Shown: positions 32,790 to 42,847 of the stretch, piece after piece
How the letters are laid out: each line of letters opens with the position of its first letter
How positions within the stretch are numbered: the stretch's first letter is position 1
Source: Prevotella sp.
GTDB lineage: Bacteria; Bacteroidota; Bacteroidia; Bacteroidales; Bacteroidaceae
NCBI GenBank assembly: GCA_017554145.1
Contig: JAFZIZ010000015.1
Span: 186,001-250,000 of the forward strand
Reading direction: 5' to 3'
DNA length: 64,000 nucleotides
Notes under the pieces: model-generated
Databases searched by the model: none
Told to the model about the DNA's origin: nothing
The model's input: the letters and a program-made list of their open reading frames with translations, nothing else
Translations under genes and position numbers: made by a program

Positions 32790-34364
32790 TTATTTCCTCA
32801 GAATCGACCAATCACCTGTAATATCGTTCAGGTAGAAGTCGTAGGTTCCTGCAGGAACAGTGATATCACTGCTGCCTGTAGGCAAAGTATATACTGTGGG
32901 ACTGAGAGGTTGTGAACCATCGCCACCCCAGTCTTTGGTATCCCAATTGTGGTTGGCGCGGAACTTCAACTGCGTATCAGCTGTCAGTTCGAAGTCCAGC
33001 AGGCACCAGTTGTGAGGAGCCTTAGCGCACTGGACGAGGTCGAAGTCCTTGTCCCAGTTAGAACCATTGATGGTACCGATGAGACTGATGTTAGTGTAGT
33101 TCACTGTAGGTTTAGCAACGGCTGTCCACTCATAAGTGCGGATATTCTTCTCCTCGTCCATCTCAATGGTCAGCGTGTACCAACCTTCTTCGAGTGGGCC
33201 GAGCCACTGACCTGGCTGCGCGAATTTACCACTCTCCTCACGGGGAGCTGTAGCCTTGCCATCGAAGCCCCACGTCTTGGTTGTAGCACCTGCCAGCATG
33301 GCCTCGCGCTCCCAAACCTTCACATTATAGACTGACTTACCACCGGCATTGTTGGGCCAGAAGGTAGTATATGTGAATGTCGTGGGATCCGTCTTGTAGA
33401 ACATGTAGTTACGGCTGGTTTCAGGATCCTCAACCTTCATGTTGCCACCAGCATTGGTATACAAGTAGTAGCAGTAGAACTGGATGACAGCCTCAGAGAC
33501 TATCGACAGTTTCTCCATGTTCATGAGGAGATCGTATTTGACAGCACCGTCGTTAGCAGGACCTACAAAAGCAGGACCACCTTTCAGCATACCTTCTCCT
33601 TCTCCCTTTCCAAAGGCTACGCTCTTGTCACCTGCCTGAAACTTGGCAAGGTCTTCTTCAGCCACAATCATATACTCGGTATTCAAACGGACGTCAGCAT
33701 CATTTTTGAGGGCATCGATAGTAACAGAGAATTCAGGGTCATCATAGACATCTGCATCGCTATGGTTGAATTTGGTCTCTGTCCACTTACCATCAAGGCC
33801 TTTTACAACTGCATAATAACCTTTGGAGATATAGATGCCTCGCTCATTGACTGGAGTGAAAGCGACATTATAGTTACCATAATAGTTACTTCCCGGCGTT
33901 CCAATGATAGCCTCGCTGGTGTCGTCAGTAACGGTAAAGAGGTTAATACGTAGATAGAGAGTAGTCTGATTGGGATTATGAGTAAAATGATTGTAGTAGG
34001 CAGCCTGCAGGTTGCTGGGCAGCACACTAACCTCATTGGAATTAGCCATACTCTCGCAATCAAGAGTGTATGCATCACTGAAATCGGCAGCCTTGGCAAT
34101 GTCGATTCGTGCCTTCATCACTGTATTGGCAGGCATGGCACCCTCAGCCACCGACACATTACCCAGCACAATGGGAGCATCACTTTCTATGAGATTTTGT
34201 AGATTGATACTTCCTACTTCAACGCCGTTAAAGGTGATGTCACTCGACTGGAGTATACTCTCCTGCGGATTCGACTGCGGAGGAGTCGAAACCGAGTAGT
34301 CGTCGTTGCAGGCGGCAAAGACGGCGGTCAGAAGAGCCATTATATAGAAACTGATTCTTTTCAT
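32790..34364 (-). CDS. SusF-like outer-membrane starch-binding lipoprotein
   Basis: A 524-residue lipoprotein (MALLTAVFAACNDD, Cys at about 19). After an N-terminal SusE/F-type domain come two beta-rich segments and a C-terminal starch-binding-type module (about 425-520, NYTNISLIGTINGSNWDKDF, LKFRANHNWDTKDWGGDG, VPAGTYDFYLNDITGDWSI). SusE and SusF of Bacteroides hold starch at the cell surface without catalysis. It is the last gene of the susC-D-E-F-like operon, 34 bases after the SusE-like gene, and is followed by a terminator that includes an operator. Confidence 0.8.
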   Translation of the reverse strand: MKRISFYIMALLTAVFAACNDDYSVSTPPQSNPQESILQSSDITFNGVEVGSINLQNLIESDAPIVLGNVSVAEGAMPANTVMKARIDIAKAADFSDAYTLDCESMANSNEVSVLPSNLQAAYYNHFTHNPNQTTLYLRINLFTVTDDTSEAIIGTPGSNYYGNYNVAFTPVNERGIYISKGYYAVVKGLDGKWTETKFNHSDADVYDDPEFSVTIDALKNDADVRLNTEYMIVAEEDLAKFQAGDKSVAFGKGEGEGMLKGGPAFVGPANDGAVKYDLLMNMEKLSIVSEAVIQFYCYYLYTNAGGNMKVEDPETSRNYMFYKTDPTTFTYTTFWPNNAGGKSVYNVKVWEREAMLAGATTKTWGFDGKATAPREESGKFAQPGQWLGPLEEGWYTLTIEMDEEKNIRTYEWTAVAKPTVNYTNISLIGTINGSNWDKDFDLVQCAKAPHNWCLLDFELTADTQLKFRANHNWDTKDWGGDGSQPLSPTVYTLPTGSSDITVPAGTYDFYLNDITGDWSILRK

Positions 34365-34398
34365 ATCTTATCCTTTTTTGAGTTAATACACATTGTAT

Positions 34399-35352
34399 TT
34401 AATTGACTGCAAATTTCACCTTATTGGTGTTCATATCAACCGTGAAGGTGACAGAACCACCAGCAAAGCCAGCAAACTTCCATGTACCCTTACCAGGTTG
34501 CAACAAGTCGTCCGAATAGGTGTTATTGTCATCCCATTCGCAACCATCAATAGGCGCATCGGCCTTTTGAGGACCTATAGATCCTAGTGGGTCGTCGTCG
34601 CTGCCCCAATCGTCCAGATAGGTGTAGAAGCGGAATTGGAGGTCGCCGGCAGGAATGTCGAAGGTTGCCTCAAATACCTTGCTGCCAATCTCTGTCTCCA
34701 TCAGTTTCCATTCTTCGAGGGCTTCAGCATTACCTGTAGAAGGGGTCGTCCACCCATTAGGACTACCAATGAGATAGATGTAGGCAGGAGCCTTGATGGC
34801 TTCGTAAGCAGCCATATGATTAAAGAATACGGCGTTGGAGACGATTTCCGAACCTGGCACAAGGTCGGTCAAAGCCTCGAATAGGGCGGCACGGACACGG
34901 AAGGCAATCTGTCGGAACCCTTTATCGACATAGTCTTCAGGTTTTGTAATTCCATCAGCCTGATTAATGCCCTGTGCAATTTCCTCACCACTGATATCTG
35001 AACTGCAGGTATAGAGGTTCGTACTCAGGTAGTCATCCTCTTGGCCAATGACATTACCGTCATCATCTTTGACGTCCTTCTGACACCATTTTACGCTACC
35101 GTCATCCTGTACCACACCAACCTGGATGCTATAGGTTGCATAGGCATTATAGCCATAGTCAGGCTGCGACCATGTCAAATGGACAGTATTGGTGGCTGAC
35201 AGCTGAATATACTGATCTGCCATCGCTGGTGTATTGAGCGTGAAGGCGGTTGGCGTCTTGAACGTCGGATTGTCATCACGGTCATCCTTGCAAGATGTGA
35301 ATATGCTGGCGATGCATATCAGCAGGGCGCCAAGCAATAATTTGTTCTTCAT
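34399..35352 (-). CDS. SusE-like outer-membrane starch-binding lipoprotein
   Basis: A 317-residue lipoprotein (CIASIFTSCKDD, Cys at about 21). The N-terminal SusE domain (about 30-140, TAFTLNTPAMADQYIQLS, VHLTWSQPDYGYNAYATY) is clear. The C-terminal module (about 195-317, YIYLIGSPNGWTTPS, LQFRFYTYLDDWGSDD, VTFTVDMNTNKVKF) looks like a single starch-binding domain. It is shorter than the two-module SusE of Bacteroides. It lies 37 bases after the SusD gene in the same operon. Confidence 0.82.
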   Translation of the reverse strand: MKNKLLLGALLICIASIFTSCKDDRDDNPTFKTPTAFTLNTPAMADQYIQLSATNTVHLTWSQPDYGYNAYATYSIQVGVVQDDGSVKWCQKDVKDDDGNVIGQEDDYLSTNLYTCSSDISGEEIAQGINQADGITKPEDYVDKGFRQIAFRVRAALFEALTDLVPGSEIVSNAVFFNHMAAYEAIKAPAYIYLIGSPNGWTTPSTGNAEALEEWKLMETEIGSKVFEATFDIPAGDLQFRFYTYLDDWGSDDDPLGSIGPQKADAPIDGCEWDDNNTYSDDLLQPGKGTWKFAGFAGGSVTFTVDMNTNKVKFAVN

Positions 35353-35389
35353 ATTGCGTTTTAATTTGTTTCTATTTTAATGACTCCAT

Positions 35390-37129
35390 TTATTCAATCT
35401 CAGAGTAACCGTCAATCTGAATAAGATTGCTGTTGGCCATGATCTCAGAAGAAGGCAGAGGAAATAGATTACGGCTCTTGTCGAACTTAATCTTGCTAGA
35501 ACCATCCTTAATACCGTTCTTGTAAGACCAGTTGTAAGCATCCTGACCTCCAAACTTATTGAAGCGGATAAGGTCTACACGACGATAGCCCTCGAAGTAG
35601 AACTCACGAGCACGTTCATCCAGCACGTCATTCAGCGAGTAAGTGCTCTTGGCAGCAGCATGAGCACGGTTGCGAACGGCATCCATATACTGCTTAGCCT
35701 TAGAAGAAGTAGAACCGTTGAGGTGTATCTCAGCCTCAGCAGCATTCAGATAGGCTTCTGCTGTACGGAAAAGGAAGAAGTCGATGTCGACATCGGTGGG
35801 ATCGTGAGGAGTAGCACCTGTGGAATAGTTATTGTTCCATTTGGGAGTCACAATACCCTCTACGAACTCTGTGTTATTACCCAGTTCTAAGGTACGGTCT
35901 TTCTTGTCCGTTCCCTTGCCCCAGAAGATGGCACGGTCATCGTTGCTGGCAGCACGAATCTCAACAGCAGTCTTGCCGACATACGTTGAAGGAGAAGAGG
36001 TAAATACCTCCAGGAATTCAGGACGACAGCGCATGCCGCTCCAAGCACCATCGGTAGTTGCACTGCTCAGATCTATAACATTCTTCATAAAACTGTCCCA
36101 CATCGCTGCAATAAAGAAACGAGAGCCGCCCCAGCCACGCGTGGTGACACCATCTTGCTTAAGAGGAAGAATGGCTTCGCAACTTGCACCATTGGAACCA
36201 TTATCGCCCATAAACAGCAGGTCATAAGGCTTGTAGCCTTTAGCTGTGGCAACAGGAGATATCTTACTGTCATCGAACAGAGAATAGTCAGAGTTGATGA
36301 CTTTCTCGGCATATGAGAGAGCCTCTGCCCAGTATGGGTTGTTTTGACCGTCATTGTTCAGGTAGACACCTGCATTCAAGTATAGACGGCTTAGTAGCAG
36401 CCACGCAGCAGCCTTGTCGACACGTCCGTAGTTTGCATCACTATCTGTCTTAGGCTGAGCATCCAATAGGTTGGGCTCTGCAGCCTCGATTTCACTCTTT
36501 ACCCATTCGAACAGATATTCACGTCCCATCGCTAACAGTTCTGCTCGCGTATAGGACTGACCCTCGACAAATTTGGAATTATAGGCATGTGCCTGCATGG
36601 GAGGATCTGCCGAAATAGATGTTGTAAACGATGGATCTCCAAAGAAATCAAGCATCAAGTAGTTGTTATATGCACGCAGCAAGCGGACTTCTGCCTGCAT
36701 GGTGGCATCAGCGCCATTTTCTTCGGCAATTGCCAGGAAATGGTTGCAGAAACCGATGTTCGACACTAGACGATAGTAGAGGAACTTCAGTGTGGGCGTG
36801 CTTGGCATACACTGGTTATAACAGATATCCACAATACCACCGTCACTCCACCAACAGATGGCCTCGTCGGTAGGCAGCACATTGAAATTGAAGATGTTAC
36901 GTAAAAGAGTGGAGCGTCCAGCATCTTGGATGGTGAAATCGGCGGCACCGTCGTTACCCTCCATTATCAGACCAGCATAGCACTTAGAGTATAGTGCTGC
37001 AATATCCACTTCTGGGGTGACATTTGGATCAAGGTTACCCTTGTTAAGGTCATCCATGCAAGAAGTGATGCTGGTAGCAAACAGCAGTGCTGCTGCCGGA
37101 ATCATTGCTTTGATTTTATTGAGTTTCAT
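35390..37129 (-). CDS. susD: SusD-family outer-membrane glycan-binding lipoprotein
   Basis: A 579-residue lipoprotein (LLFATSITSCMDD, Cys at about 24). It has the RagB/SusD layout: TPR-like helices and the conserved VDKAAAWLLLSRLYLNAGVY (about 240-260), then YLNAAEAEIHL and ERAREFYFEGYRRVDLIRF (about 520-540, the DERAREF form is seen here). SusD forms a lid on the SusC pore and helps capture malto-oligosaccharides. It starts 25 bases after the SusC stop. The gene symbol reflects its place in a starch locus. Confidence 0.92.
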   Translation of the reverse strand: MKLNKIKAMIPAAALLFATSITSCMDDLNKGNLDPNVTPEVDIAALYSKCYAGLIMEGNDGAADFTIQDAGRSTLLRNIFNFNVLPTDEAICWWSDGGIVDICYNQCMPSTPTLKFLYYRLVSNIGFCNHFLAIAEENGADATMQAEVRLLRAYNNYLMLDFFGDPSFTTSISADPPMQAHAYNSKFVEGQSYTRAELLAMGREYLFEWVKSEIEAAEPNLLDAQPKTDSDANYGRVDKAAAWLLLSRLYLNAGVYLNNDGQNNPYWAEALSYAEKVINSDYSLFDDSKISPVATAKGYKPYDLLFMGDNGSNGASCEAILPLKQDGVTTRGWGGSRFFIAAMWDSFMKNVIDLSSATTDGAWSGMRCRPEFLEVFTSSPSTYVGKTAVEIRAASNDDRAIFWGKGTDKKDRTLELGNNTEFVEGIVTPKWNNNYSTGATPHDPTDVDIDFFLFRTAEAYLNAAEAEIHLNGSTSSKAKQYMDAVRNRAHAAAKSTYSLNDVLDERAREFYFEGYRRVDLIRFNKFGGQDAYNWSYKNGIKDGSSKIKFDKSRNLFPLPSSEIMANSNLIQIDGYSEIE

Positions 37130-37154
37130 AATAATGTACTTTATTGATTGTTGA

Positions 37155-40100
37155 TTAGAAATTCAAGTTTACACCAAGCAGGAAGGTACGACAGCGAGGA
37201 TAAACGCTACTTTCCTTACCAGAGGTCTGCTCAGGATCTAGACCCTCGTATTTTGTGAAGGTAAACACATTAGTGCAAGAAGCATATACGCGTCCTGAAA
37301 TACCATGATATTTGCCTGCCTTGAACAAATTCTCGAAATTGTAACCCAATGTAATATTGTCACATTTCAAGAAAGAAGCATTCTGTACAAAATAATCACT
37401 CAGTGGATAGTTGTAGGAACTCCATTTCAGTGCCGTAATGCTTGGAGTACTATTCTCATAGTAACCAGCGGTGTTCGCTAGCACAGAAGAGTTCATCTTA
37501 CCCTGCACGATGTCGTTATAGACATAGTTGCCAATACTGAAGCGGAAGTTAGTACCCAAATCCCAGTTTTTATAGGCAACCTTGAAGAAGAAACCACCAG
37601 TCCAGGGGGCAGTAATACTTTTATAGAAATAACGGTCGTTTTCGTCGATGACACCATCGGCATTGCGGTCAACATAGACACCCTGAATAGGACGTCCACT
37701 GGCATCATACACCTGCTGGTACACCCAGAAGGAGTTGGCGGGCTGTCCTACCTTGTGATAAGTCACTGTTTGGTCCGTACCTGCCGTCATACCTGCCTCA
37801 ATCATGTCACGACCGCCATAGAGTTCACTAATCTTGTTCTTGTTGTAGGCCATGTTGGCACCTAACTCCATGAACCAGTCCTTGGTCTGGACGGGTTTGC
37901 CACTGATAGCCAGTTCTATACCCGTATTTTTCAGAGAACCAGCATTAAGCATCATGGCATTGTCGAAGTTCATACCACCAGGAATAGTAGGAGTACAGAG
38001 CAGGTCGGTAGTTTTACGATAGTAAGCATCAAAAGCCACCGTCAAGCGCTGATTGTACATACCGAAGTCAATTCCGAAGTTCCACGTAGTAGTAGTTTCC
38101 CATGTCAGGTCATTGTTATATACCAAAGGCTGATAGAGGATACCACTTGGGTTGGCACTCATGGGGTATAGGTAGTGGCTGTTGGCAGCATCTCTGGTAA
38201 CCTTATAGATAGGAGTATAGTATTCTCTACCCGTATCCTGCTGACCAGTCTTACCCCAGCCGATACGAATCTTAGCATCGCTGATAGCATCTACATTCTT
38301 CAAGAACTTTTCATCTTTCAGACGCCAAGCAAAGGCTGCAGAGGGGAAGAAACCCCAGCGGTGACCATCAGCAAAGCGACTAGAACCGTCGTAACGAGCC
38401 GTGAAGGTGAAGAGGTAGCGATCCATCAGTGTGTAGTTCATACGTCCATACCAACTGACGAGGACAGTCTGACCTTTCCATTTATCCTCCACCTTATTAT
38501 TAATGGTATTGGCTTTAGGATTACCTTCGTCATCAAGTCCTTCATAAGTAGAGGGGAAGTAGGACGTGTAGTTGTTGGTACCCCAGTAGCGCATACGGCT
38601 GTATTCGTAACCAGCCATAATGTCTAAGTGATGATTCTCGTTGAAATCCTTGAAATACTGGGCATAAGCGGTGTAGATCAGGTTGTATTTCTTCTCTTGA
38701 TTTTCACCCGTTCCACCATAATAGAATCCATAGGTAGAATAGCGATTGTTGTTTGTATATTCGCCGCCATCGGCATACTCACCAGCAAAATTCATGTGGA
38801 GACGAATGTCCTCAAGACCATGAATCTTGTAGTCAATCTCGAAATTACCCAACAATACATTGGCTTTTTTATACCAAGTATAGTGGTCAATCTTCTCCAT
38901 GGGGTTGGCAGGAGAATTATCCAAAAGCGTATAGGGGAACGTAGGATCGAAGACGTCTGTTTCCTTGGTCCACTGCCAGTAGCCGCCCCAGTTGGCAAAC
39001 TTCTGATCACTGCTCGTTACAGGACGTGTAGGATCCATTCTTGTGGCAAGACCAATGGCTTCGGTGCCACCAGGACGTGTTTTGGAATAGGCATACTTAC
39101 CATTAATATTAAGGTTCAGATGGTCATCCAGCAATGAGGGATTCAGCGTAAAGCCTGCAGTGAAACGACTGTAGTCAGAACCCTTTAGGACACCCTGCTG
39201 ATTAGTATAGCCTACACTGGCACGATAAGGCATAGCCCACTTTGTGTTACCCACACCACCAGTAACGGTAATGTTCTGATCGTGGCTGAATGAATTGCGG
39301 TATATCTCATCCTGCCAATCTGTATCGTATGTTCCTGCTGCATAGTTAGGTGTGTTTTCATCTATGAACTCCTTCCAACCAAGTCCATTATACTGGATAG
39401 AGCCTTCACCATATTTTTCCTTCATGAAGTTGACATACTCGCTGGCATTCATGACATCGAGTTTCTTAGCAACACTACTTATAGAGAAAGTGCCGTTGTA
39501 TGAAACTTTGGGAGCCTGATTACGACGACCTTTCTTGGTAGTGATAATGATAACGCCATTAGAACCACGGCTTCCAAAGATCGCAGTAGCAGAAGCATCC
39601 TTCAGTACGGTAAATGACTCGATATCGTTAGGGTTAACCAACGACAGGGGATTGCTCATTCCCTTGGTAGCGTTATTGTCCATAGGCATTCCGTCAATAA
39701 CGATCAACGGGTCGTTACTTGCATTCAAAGAAGCACCACCACGGATACGAATCTGGGCACCGTCACCAGGAGCACCTGAGGCAGAGTTTACGTTGACACC
39801 AGCGATCTTACCCTGAATCATGTCCTGAGCACTTACCTGCAGACCATGGTTCTTTTCATCTGGTTTAATGGCAGTGACAGAACCTGTCAAATCGGTCTTC
39901 CTAGCACGACCATAACCAATGACAACGACATTTTCAAGGACTGCAGCATCCTCCTGAAGAGTAATCTCAATATTAGCGGCAGCCTTCACCGTCTGGGTTT
40001 GGTATCCCACGTATGAAACGCTAATATCAGCACCTTGGTTTGCTTGCAAGGCGAAATTACCGTCAAAATCTGATACGGTAGCAGTTTGAGTACCAACCAC

Positions 40101-40247
40101 ACGTACCGTCGCACCGATAATCGGTTCGCCCTGAGCATCCTTAACATGACCTTTGACATCAATTTGAGCAAAGGCACCCACCGAAAGAAAGAGTCCTAAC
40201 ATCAGGACCAACATCCTTAACGGAGTTTTAATGTTTACCCGCTTCAT
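37155..40247 (-). CDS. susC: SusC-family TonB-dependent outer-membrane transporter
   Basis: A 1030-residue protein: signal peptide (to about 27, GAFAQ), an N-terminal carboxypeptidase-D-like domain (about 29-105, VKGHVKDAQGEPIIGATVRV), TonB box and plug (VVIGYGRARKTDLTGSVTAI, IRIRGGASLNASNDPLIVID, about 107-230), and a long beta barrel ending FLLGVNLNF. Plug and barrel length are normal. It imports starch fragments with SusD. It is the first gene of the operon; the promoter (minus 40326-40319) lies 55 bases from the palindrome at 40382-40395, divergent from the LacI-family gene. Confidence 0.93.
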   Translation of the reverse strand: MKRVNIKTPLRMLVLMLGLFLSVGAFAQIDVKGHVKDAQGEPIIGATVRVVGTQTATVSDFDGNFALQANQGADISVSYVGYQTQTVKAAANIEITLQEDAAVLENVVVIGYGRARKTDLTGSVTAIKPDEKNHGLQVSAQDMIQGKIAGVNVNSASGAPGDGAQIRIRGGASLNASNDPLIVIDGMPMDNNATKGMSNPLSLVNPNDIESFTVLKDASATAIFGSRGSNGVIIITTKKGRRNQAPKVSYNGTFSISSVAKKLDVMNASEYVNFMKEKYGEGSIQYNGLGWKEFIDENTPNYAAGTYDTDWQDEIYRNSFSHDQNITVTGGVGNTKWAMPYRASVGYTNQQGVLKGSDYSRFTAGFTLNPSLLDDHLNLNINGKYAYSKTRPGGTEAIGLATRMDPTRPVTSSDQKFANWGGYWQWTKETDVFDPTFPYTLLDNSPANPMEKIDHYTWYKKANVLLGNFEIDYKIHGLEDIRLHMNFAGEYADGGEYTNNNRYSTYGFYYGGTGENQEKKYNLIYTAYAQYFKDFNENHHLDIMAGYEYSRMRYWGTNNYTSYFPSTYEGLDDEGNPKANTINNKVEDKWKGQTVLVSWYGRMNYTLMDRYLFTFTARYDGSSRFADGHRWGFFPSAAFAWRLKDEKFLKNVDAISDAKIRIGWGKTGQQDTGREYYTPIYKVTRDAANSHYLYPMSANPSGILYQPLVYNNDLTWETTTTWNFGIDFGMYNQRLTVAFDAYYRKTTDLLCTPTIPGGMNFDNAMMLNAGSLKNTGIELAISGKPVQTKDWFMELGANMAYNKNKISELYGGRDMIEAGMTAGTDQTVTYHKVGQPANSFWVYQQVYDASGRPIQGVYVDRNADGVIDENDRYFYKSITAPWTGGFFFKVAYKNWDLGTNFRFSIGNYVYNDIVQGKMNSSVLANTAGYYENSTPSITALKWSSYNYPLSDYFVQNASFLKCDNITLGYNFENLFKAGKYHGISGRVYASCTNVFTFTKYEGLDPEQTSGKESSVYPRCRTFLLGVNLNF

Positions 40248-40318
40248 TCATTTAATTTTTATAGTTAGTAATATGATTTAGTTCTCTATTATCAATTGCT
40301 AGTGGAGTATATCCGTTG

Positions 40319-40326
40319 CAAAGATA
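40319..40326 (-). promoter_or_regulatory. -7 box of the susC operon
   Basis: TATCTTTG on the minus strand (40326-40319). No TTTG or TTG is found at the usual 19-21 bases upstream. The operator at 40382-40395 is 55 bases away. Confidence 0.65.
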
Positions 40327-40379
40327 TGATTTGTTTTTATTCGTTATTCTTTTTTAAGAGTTAAATTCTTTATTATACC

Positions 40380-40397
40380 AATGCAAACGTTTGCATT
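40380..40397. promoter_or_regulatory. LacI-type operator between the divergent susC and regulator promoters
   Basis: AATGCAAACGTTTGCATT, a perfect 18-base palindrome with core TGCAAACGTTTGCA (40382-40395). From the core it is 55 bases to the susC -7 box and 56 bases to the regulator's -7 box, so it sits midway between the two promoters. Confidence 0.85.
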
Positions 40398-40451
40398 AAC
40401 TACACCTTATAAATAAATAGAAGAAGAGATGGTGGTTTCAAAAGATTATAC

Positions 40452-40459
40452 TACCTTTG
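40452..40459 (+). promoter_or_regulatory. -7 box of the LacI-family regulator gene
   Basis: TACCTTTG lies 24 bases before the ATG at 40484 and 56 bases after the operator core. No -33 is seen at normal spacing. Confidence 0.55.
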
Positions 40460-40483
40460 CTGAGTAAAACTAAAGGCCGACAA

Positions 40484-41509
40484 ATGAAAGAGAAGGTTTC
40501 TTTGACGATGAAAGATATTGCCCGTGAATTTGGTATCAGCGTGGCAACGGTATCCAGGGCGTTGAAAGACTCGCCCCGCATCTCGGCTGAACGACGTGCG
40601 GTTATCCAGCAATATGCCCGAGAACATAACTTCATCCCCAATGTTATTGCAGAGTCATTACGCCACTCAAGGGTGCAACCTATTAAGGTGATTGGTGTTA
40701 TTATTCCTGAATTTGCACATTATTACTTCTCTTCCATCTTGGCGGGTATAGAGGAAGAAGCCTCTGCACATGGCTATCGTATCATGGTGGCACAGAGTAA
40801 CGAACGATACGAACGGGAGGTGAAAATCTGTCAGTCTTTCTATGAGAACAAGGTTTGTGGCATCATTGTCTCACAGGCGAAGGATACCCAAAAATATGAG
40901 CATTTCCAACGACTGATTGACGCAGGTGTGCCATTAGTGTTCTATGATCGTATCTGTACTGGGGTGAATGCCAGTCGTGTAGTGGTGGACGATTATATGG
41001 GTGCTTACAATGCCGTGACACATCTGATAGAGACAGGTTGTAACCGCATTGCCTTCTATGGTTCTTCCATGACATTGGAAATTTCCAAGAACCGATATAA
41101 TGGATATAAGGATGCTTTGCTCAAGCATGGTATTCAGCCCGATCCGGAGCTGATGCGATTCTGCGATAACCGTACGGATGCGGAAACGATTACACCAGAA
41201 TTACTTTCTATGCCTATTCCTCCTAACGGCTTCTTTGCTGTGAACGACGATACTGCCATCGGAATCCTTTATACGGCAAAACGTATGGGATTCAAGGTGC
41301 CAGACGATATCTCTATTTGCGGCTTTACAAATGGACAGCGTGCTGTCGCTTGTGATCCCATGCTGACTACAGTGGAACAACGAGGCGTCAAGGTGGGTGA
41401 AGAGGCTGCCGATATTTTGATTGGGCATGTGGAAGGTACCATCCCTTTGGAAAAGGCAGAGCGTCGAGTTGTTCGTACAAGATTGATAATAAGAGGTACT
41501 ACTAGATAG
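40484..41509 (+). CDS. LacI-family transcriptional regulator of the starch locus
   Basis: The start at 40484 (MKEKVSLTMKDIAREFG) is chosen over an in-frame TTG at 40457 that overlaps the -7 box. The 341-residue protein has the LacI helix-turn-helix and hinge (MKDIAREFGISVATVSRALK, ..FIPNVIAESLRHSR, about 9-65) and a periplasmic-binding-protein-like effector domain (about 68-335; GVIIPEFAHYYFSSILAGIE, GFFAVNDDTAIGIL). It probably binds the TGCAAACGTTTGCA palindromes and senses a malto-oligosaccharide. Its own promoter carries the same site, so it is likely self-regulated. It takes the place of SusR, which is unrelated in structure. Confidence 0.88.
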   Translation: MKEKVSLTMKDIAREFGISVATVSRALKDSPRISAERRAVIQQYAREHNFIPNVIAESLRHSRVQPIKVIGVIIPEFAHYYFSSILAGIEEEASAHGYRIMVAQSNERYEREVKICQSFYENKVCGIIVSQAKDTQKYEHFQRLIDAGVPLVFYDRICTGVNASRVVVDDYMGAYNAVTHLIETGCNRIAFYGSSMTLEISKNRYNGYKDALLKHGIQPDPELMRFCDNRTDAETITPELLSMPIPPNGFFAVNDDTAIGILYTAKRMGFKVPDDISICGFTNGQRAVACDPMLTTVEQRGVKVGEEAADILIGHVEGTIPLEKAERRVVRTRLIIRGTTR

Positions 41510-41532
41510 TTGATAGTTAAGAGATATAAGAT

Positions 41533-42840
41533 ATGAAACAGAAACCGAATCTTTCTTTCTGGAAACTATGGAACCTTAGTTTCGGATTTTTCGGAGTGCA
41601 GATAGCGTATGCACTCCAGAGTGCTAACATCTCACGTATCTTCGCCACTTTGGGCGCTGATCCTCATAACTTGAGTTACTTCTGGATTCTCCCTCCGTTG
41701 ATGGGTATCCTGGTGCAACCGATTGTTGGAACGTTGAGCGACAAGACATGGACACGTTTCGGTCGACGTATACCTTATTTATTTATAGGAGCGACTGCAG
41801 CGGTTTTGGTGATGTGTCTCTTACCCAATGCAGGTTCCTTGGGGTTGACTATCAGTGCTGCCATGATGTTCGGACTCATCGCATTAATGTTCTTGGACAC
41901 CAGCATCAATATGGCGATGCAACCCTTTAAGATGTTAGTGGGCGACATGGTGAATGAAGAGCAGAAGGCGAAGGCATACAGCATCCAGTCGTTTCTCTGT
42001 AATGCAGGTAGTGTGGCAGGCTATCTGTTCCCCTTTATCTTCACTTTCATTGGTATCAGTAATGTCGCCGAGAAGGGAGTGGTGCCCGATAGTGTCATCT
42101 GGTCGTTCTATATTGGTGCTGCCATCCTGATTCTCTGTGTCATCTATACCACTTCGAAGGTCAAGGAGTGGAATCCCAAAGAGTATGCAGAGTATAATGA
42201 GAAATCTGAGGATTCAGAGGACTCAAAGGGCTCCGGCAACTGGCTTACCCTCTTGCGTAAGGCTCCCTCTACTTTCTGGAAAGTAGGACTGGTGCAGTTC
42301 TTCTGTTGGGCTGCCTTCCTCTATATGTGGAACTATTCAACAGGAGCAATTGCTGAGACGGTATGGAACACTACCGATCCCGCCAGCGAGGATTTCCAGG
42401 AAGCAGGCAACTGGGTGGGCGTACTCTTTGCCGTACAGGCTATCGGCTCTGTCATTTGGGCTGCGCTATTACCTCAGTTCAAGAACACGAAAGTGGCTTA
42501 TGCCGTCAGCCTCATCATTGGTGGTATCGGTTTTGCCCTTGTTCCCTTCATCCACGATGCATATATGCAATTCATTCCCTTCCTGTTGATAGGTTGTGCA
42601 TGGGCAGCCATGCTTGCTATGCCTTTCACCTTTGTTACCAATGCCTTACAGGGTTATGGCCATATGGGAGCCTATCTCGGATTGTTCAACGGCACCATCT
42701 GTATTCCTCAGATTGTAGCAGCCCTTTGCGGAGGTATTGTACTTTCGCTGATAGGCAGTCATCAGTCATCCATGATGATTGTTGCAGGGGTCCTTCTGAC
42801 AATTGGTGCTGTCTGCGTGGCATTTATACAGAAAAAATAA
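41533..42840 (+). CDS. MFS sugar transporter, probable maltose/malto-oligosaccharide importer
   Basis: A 435-residue inner-membrane protein with about 12 hydrophobic segments. The glycoside-pentoside-hexuronide/SLC45-like signatures are visible: PIVGTLSDKTWTRFGRRIPY (about 58-77) and YSIQSFLCNAGSVAGYLFPF (about 150-170). A charged central loop (about 215-245, YNEKSEDSEDSKGSGN) separates the halves. It starts 23 bases after the regulator and so shares its promoter. It would bring periplasmic malto-oligosaccharides to the cytoplasmic 4-alpha-glucanotransferase. Confidence 0.85.
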   Translation: MKQKPNLSFWKLWNLSFGFFGVQIAYALQSANISRIFATLGADPHNLSYFWILPPLMGILVQPIVGTLSDKTWTRFGRRIPYLFIGATAAVLVMCLLPNAGSLGLTISAAMMFGLIALMFLDTSINMAMQPFKMLVGDMVNEEQKAKAYSIQSFLCNAGSVAGYLFPFIFTFIGISNVAEKGVVPDSVIWSFYIGAAILILCVIYTTSKVKEWNPKEYAEYNEKSEDSEDSKGSGNWLTLLRKAPSTFWKVGLVQFFCWAAFLYMWNYSTGAIAETVWNTTDPASEDFQEAGNWVGVLFAVQAIGSVIWAALLPQFKNTKVAYAVSLIIGGIGFALVPFIHDAYMQFIPFLLIGCAWAAMLAMPFTFVTNALQGYGHMGAYLGLFNGTICIPQIVAALCGGIVLSLIGSHQSSMMIVAGVLLTIGAVCVAFIQKK

Positions 42841-42847
42841 CTCTGGG

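Noticed and set aside
40457-40483. Upstream TTG start for the LacI-family gene
   Set aside because: It overlaps the -7 box, so it could not be in the transcript; the ATG at 40484 begins the family's N-terminus.
40484-41509. SusR-type regulator
   Set aside because: The protein has a LacI helix-turn-helix and sugar-binding domain, with no membrane segments or SusR-like architecture.
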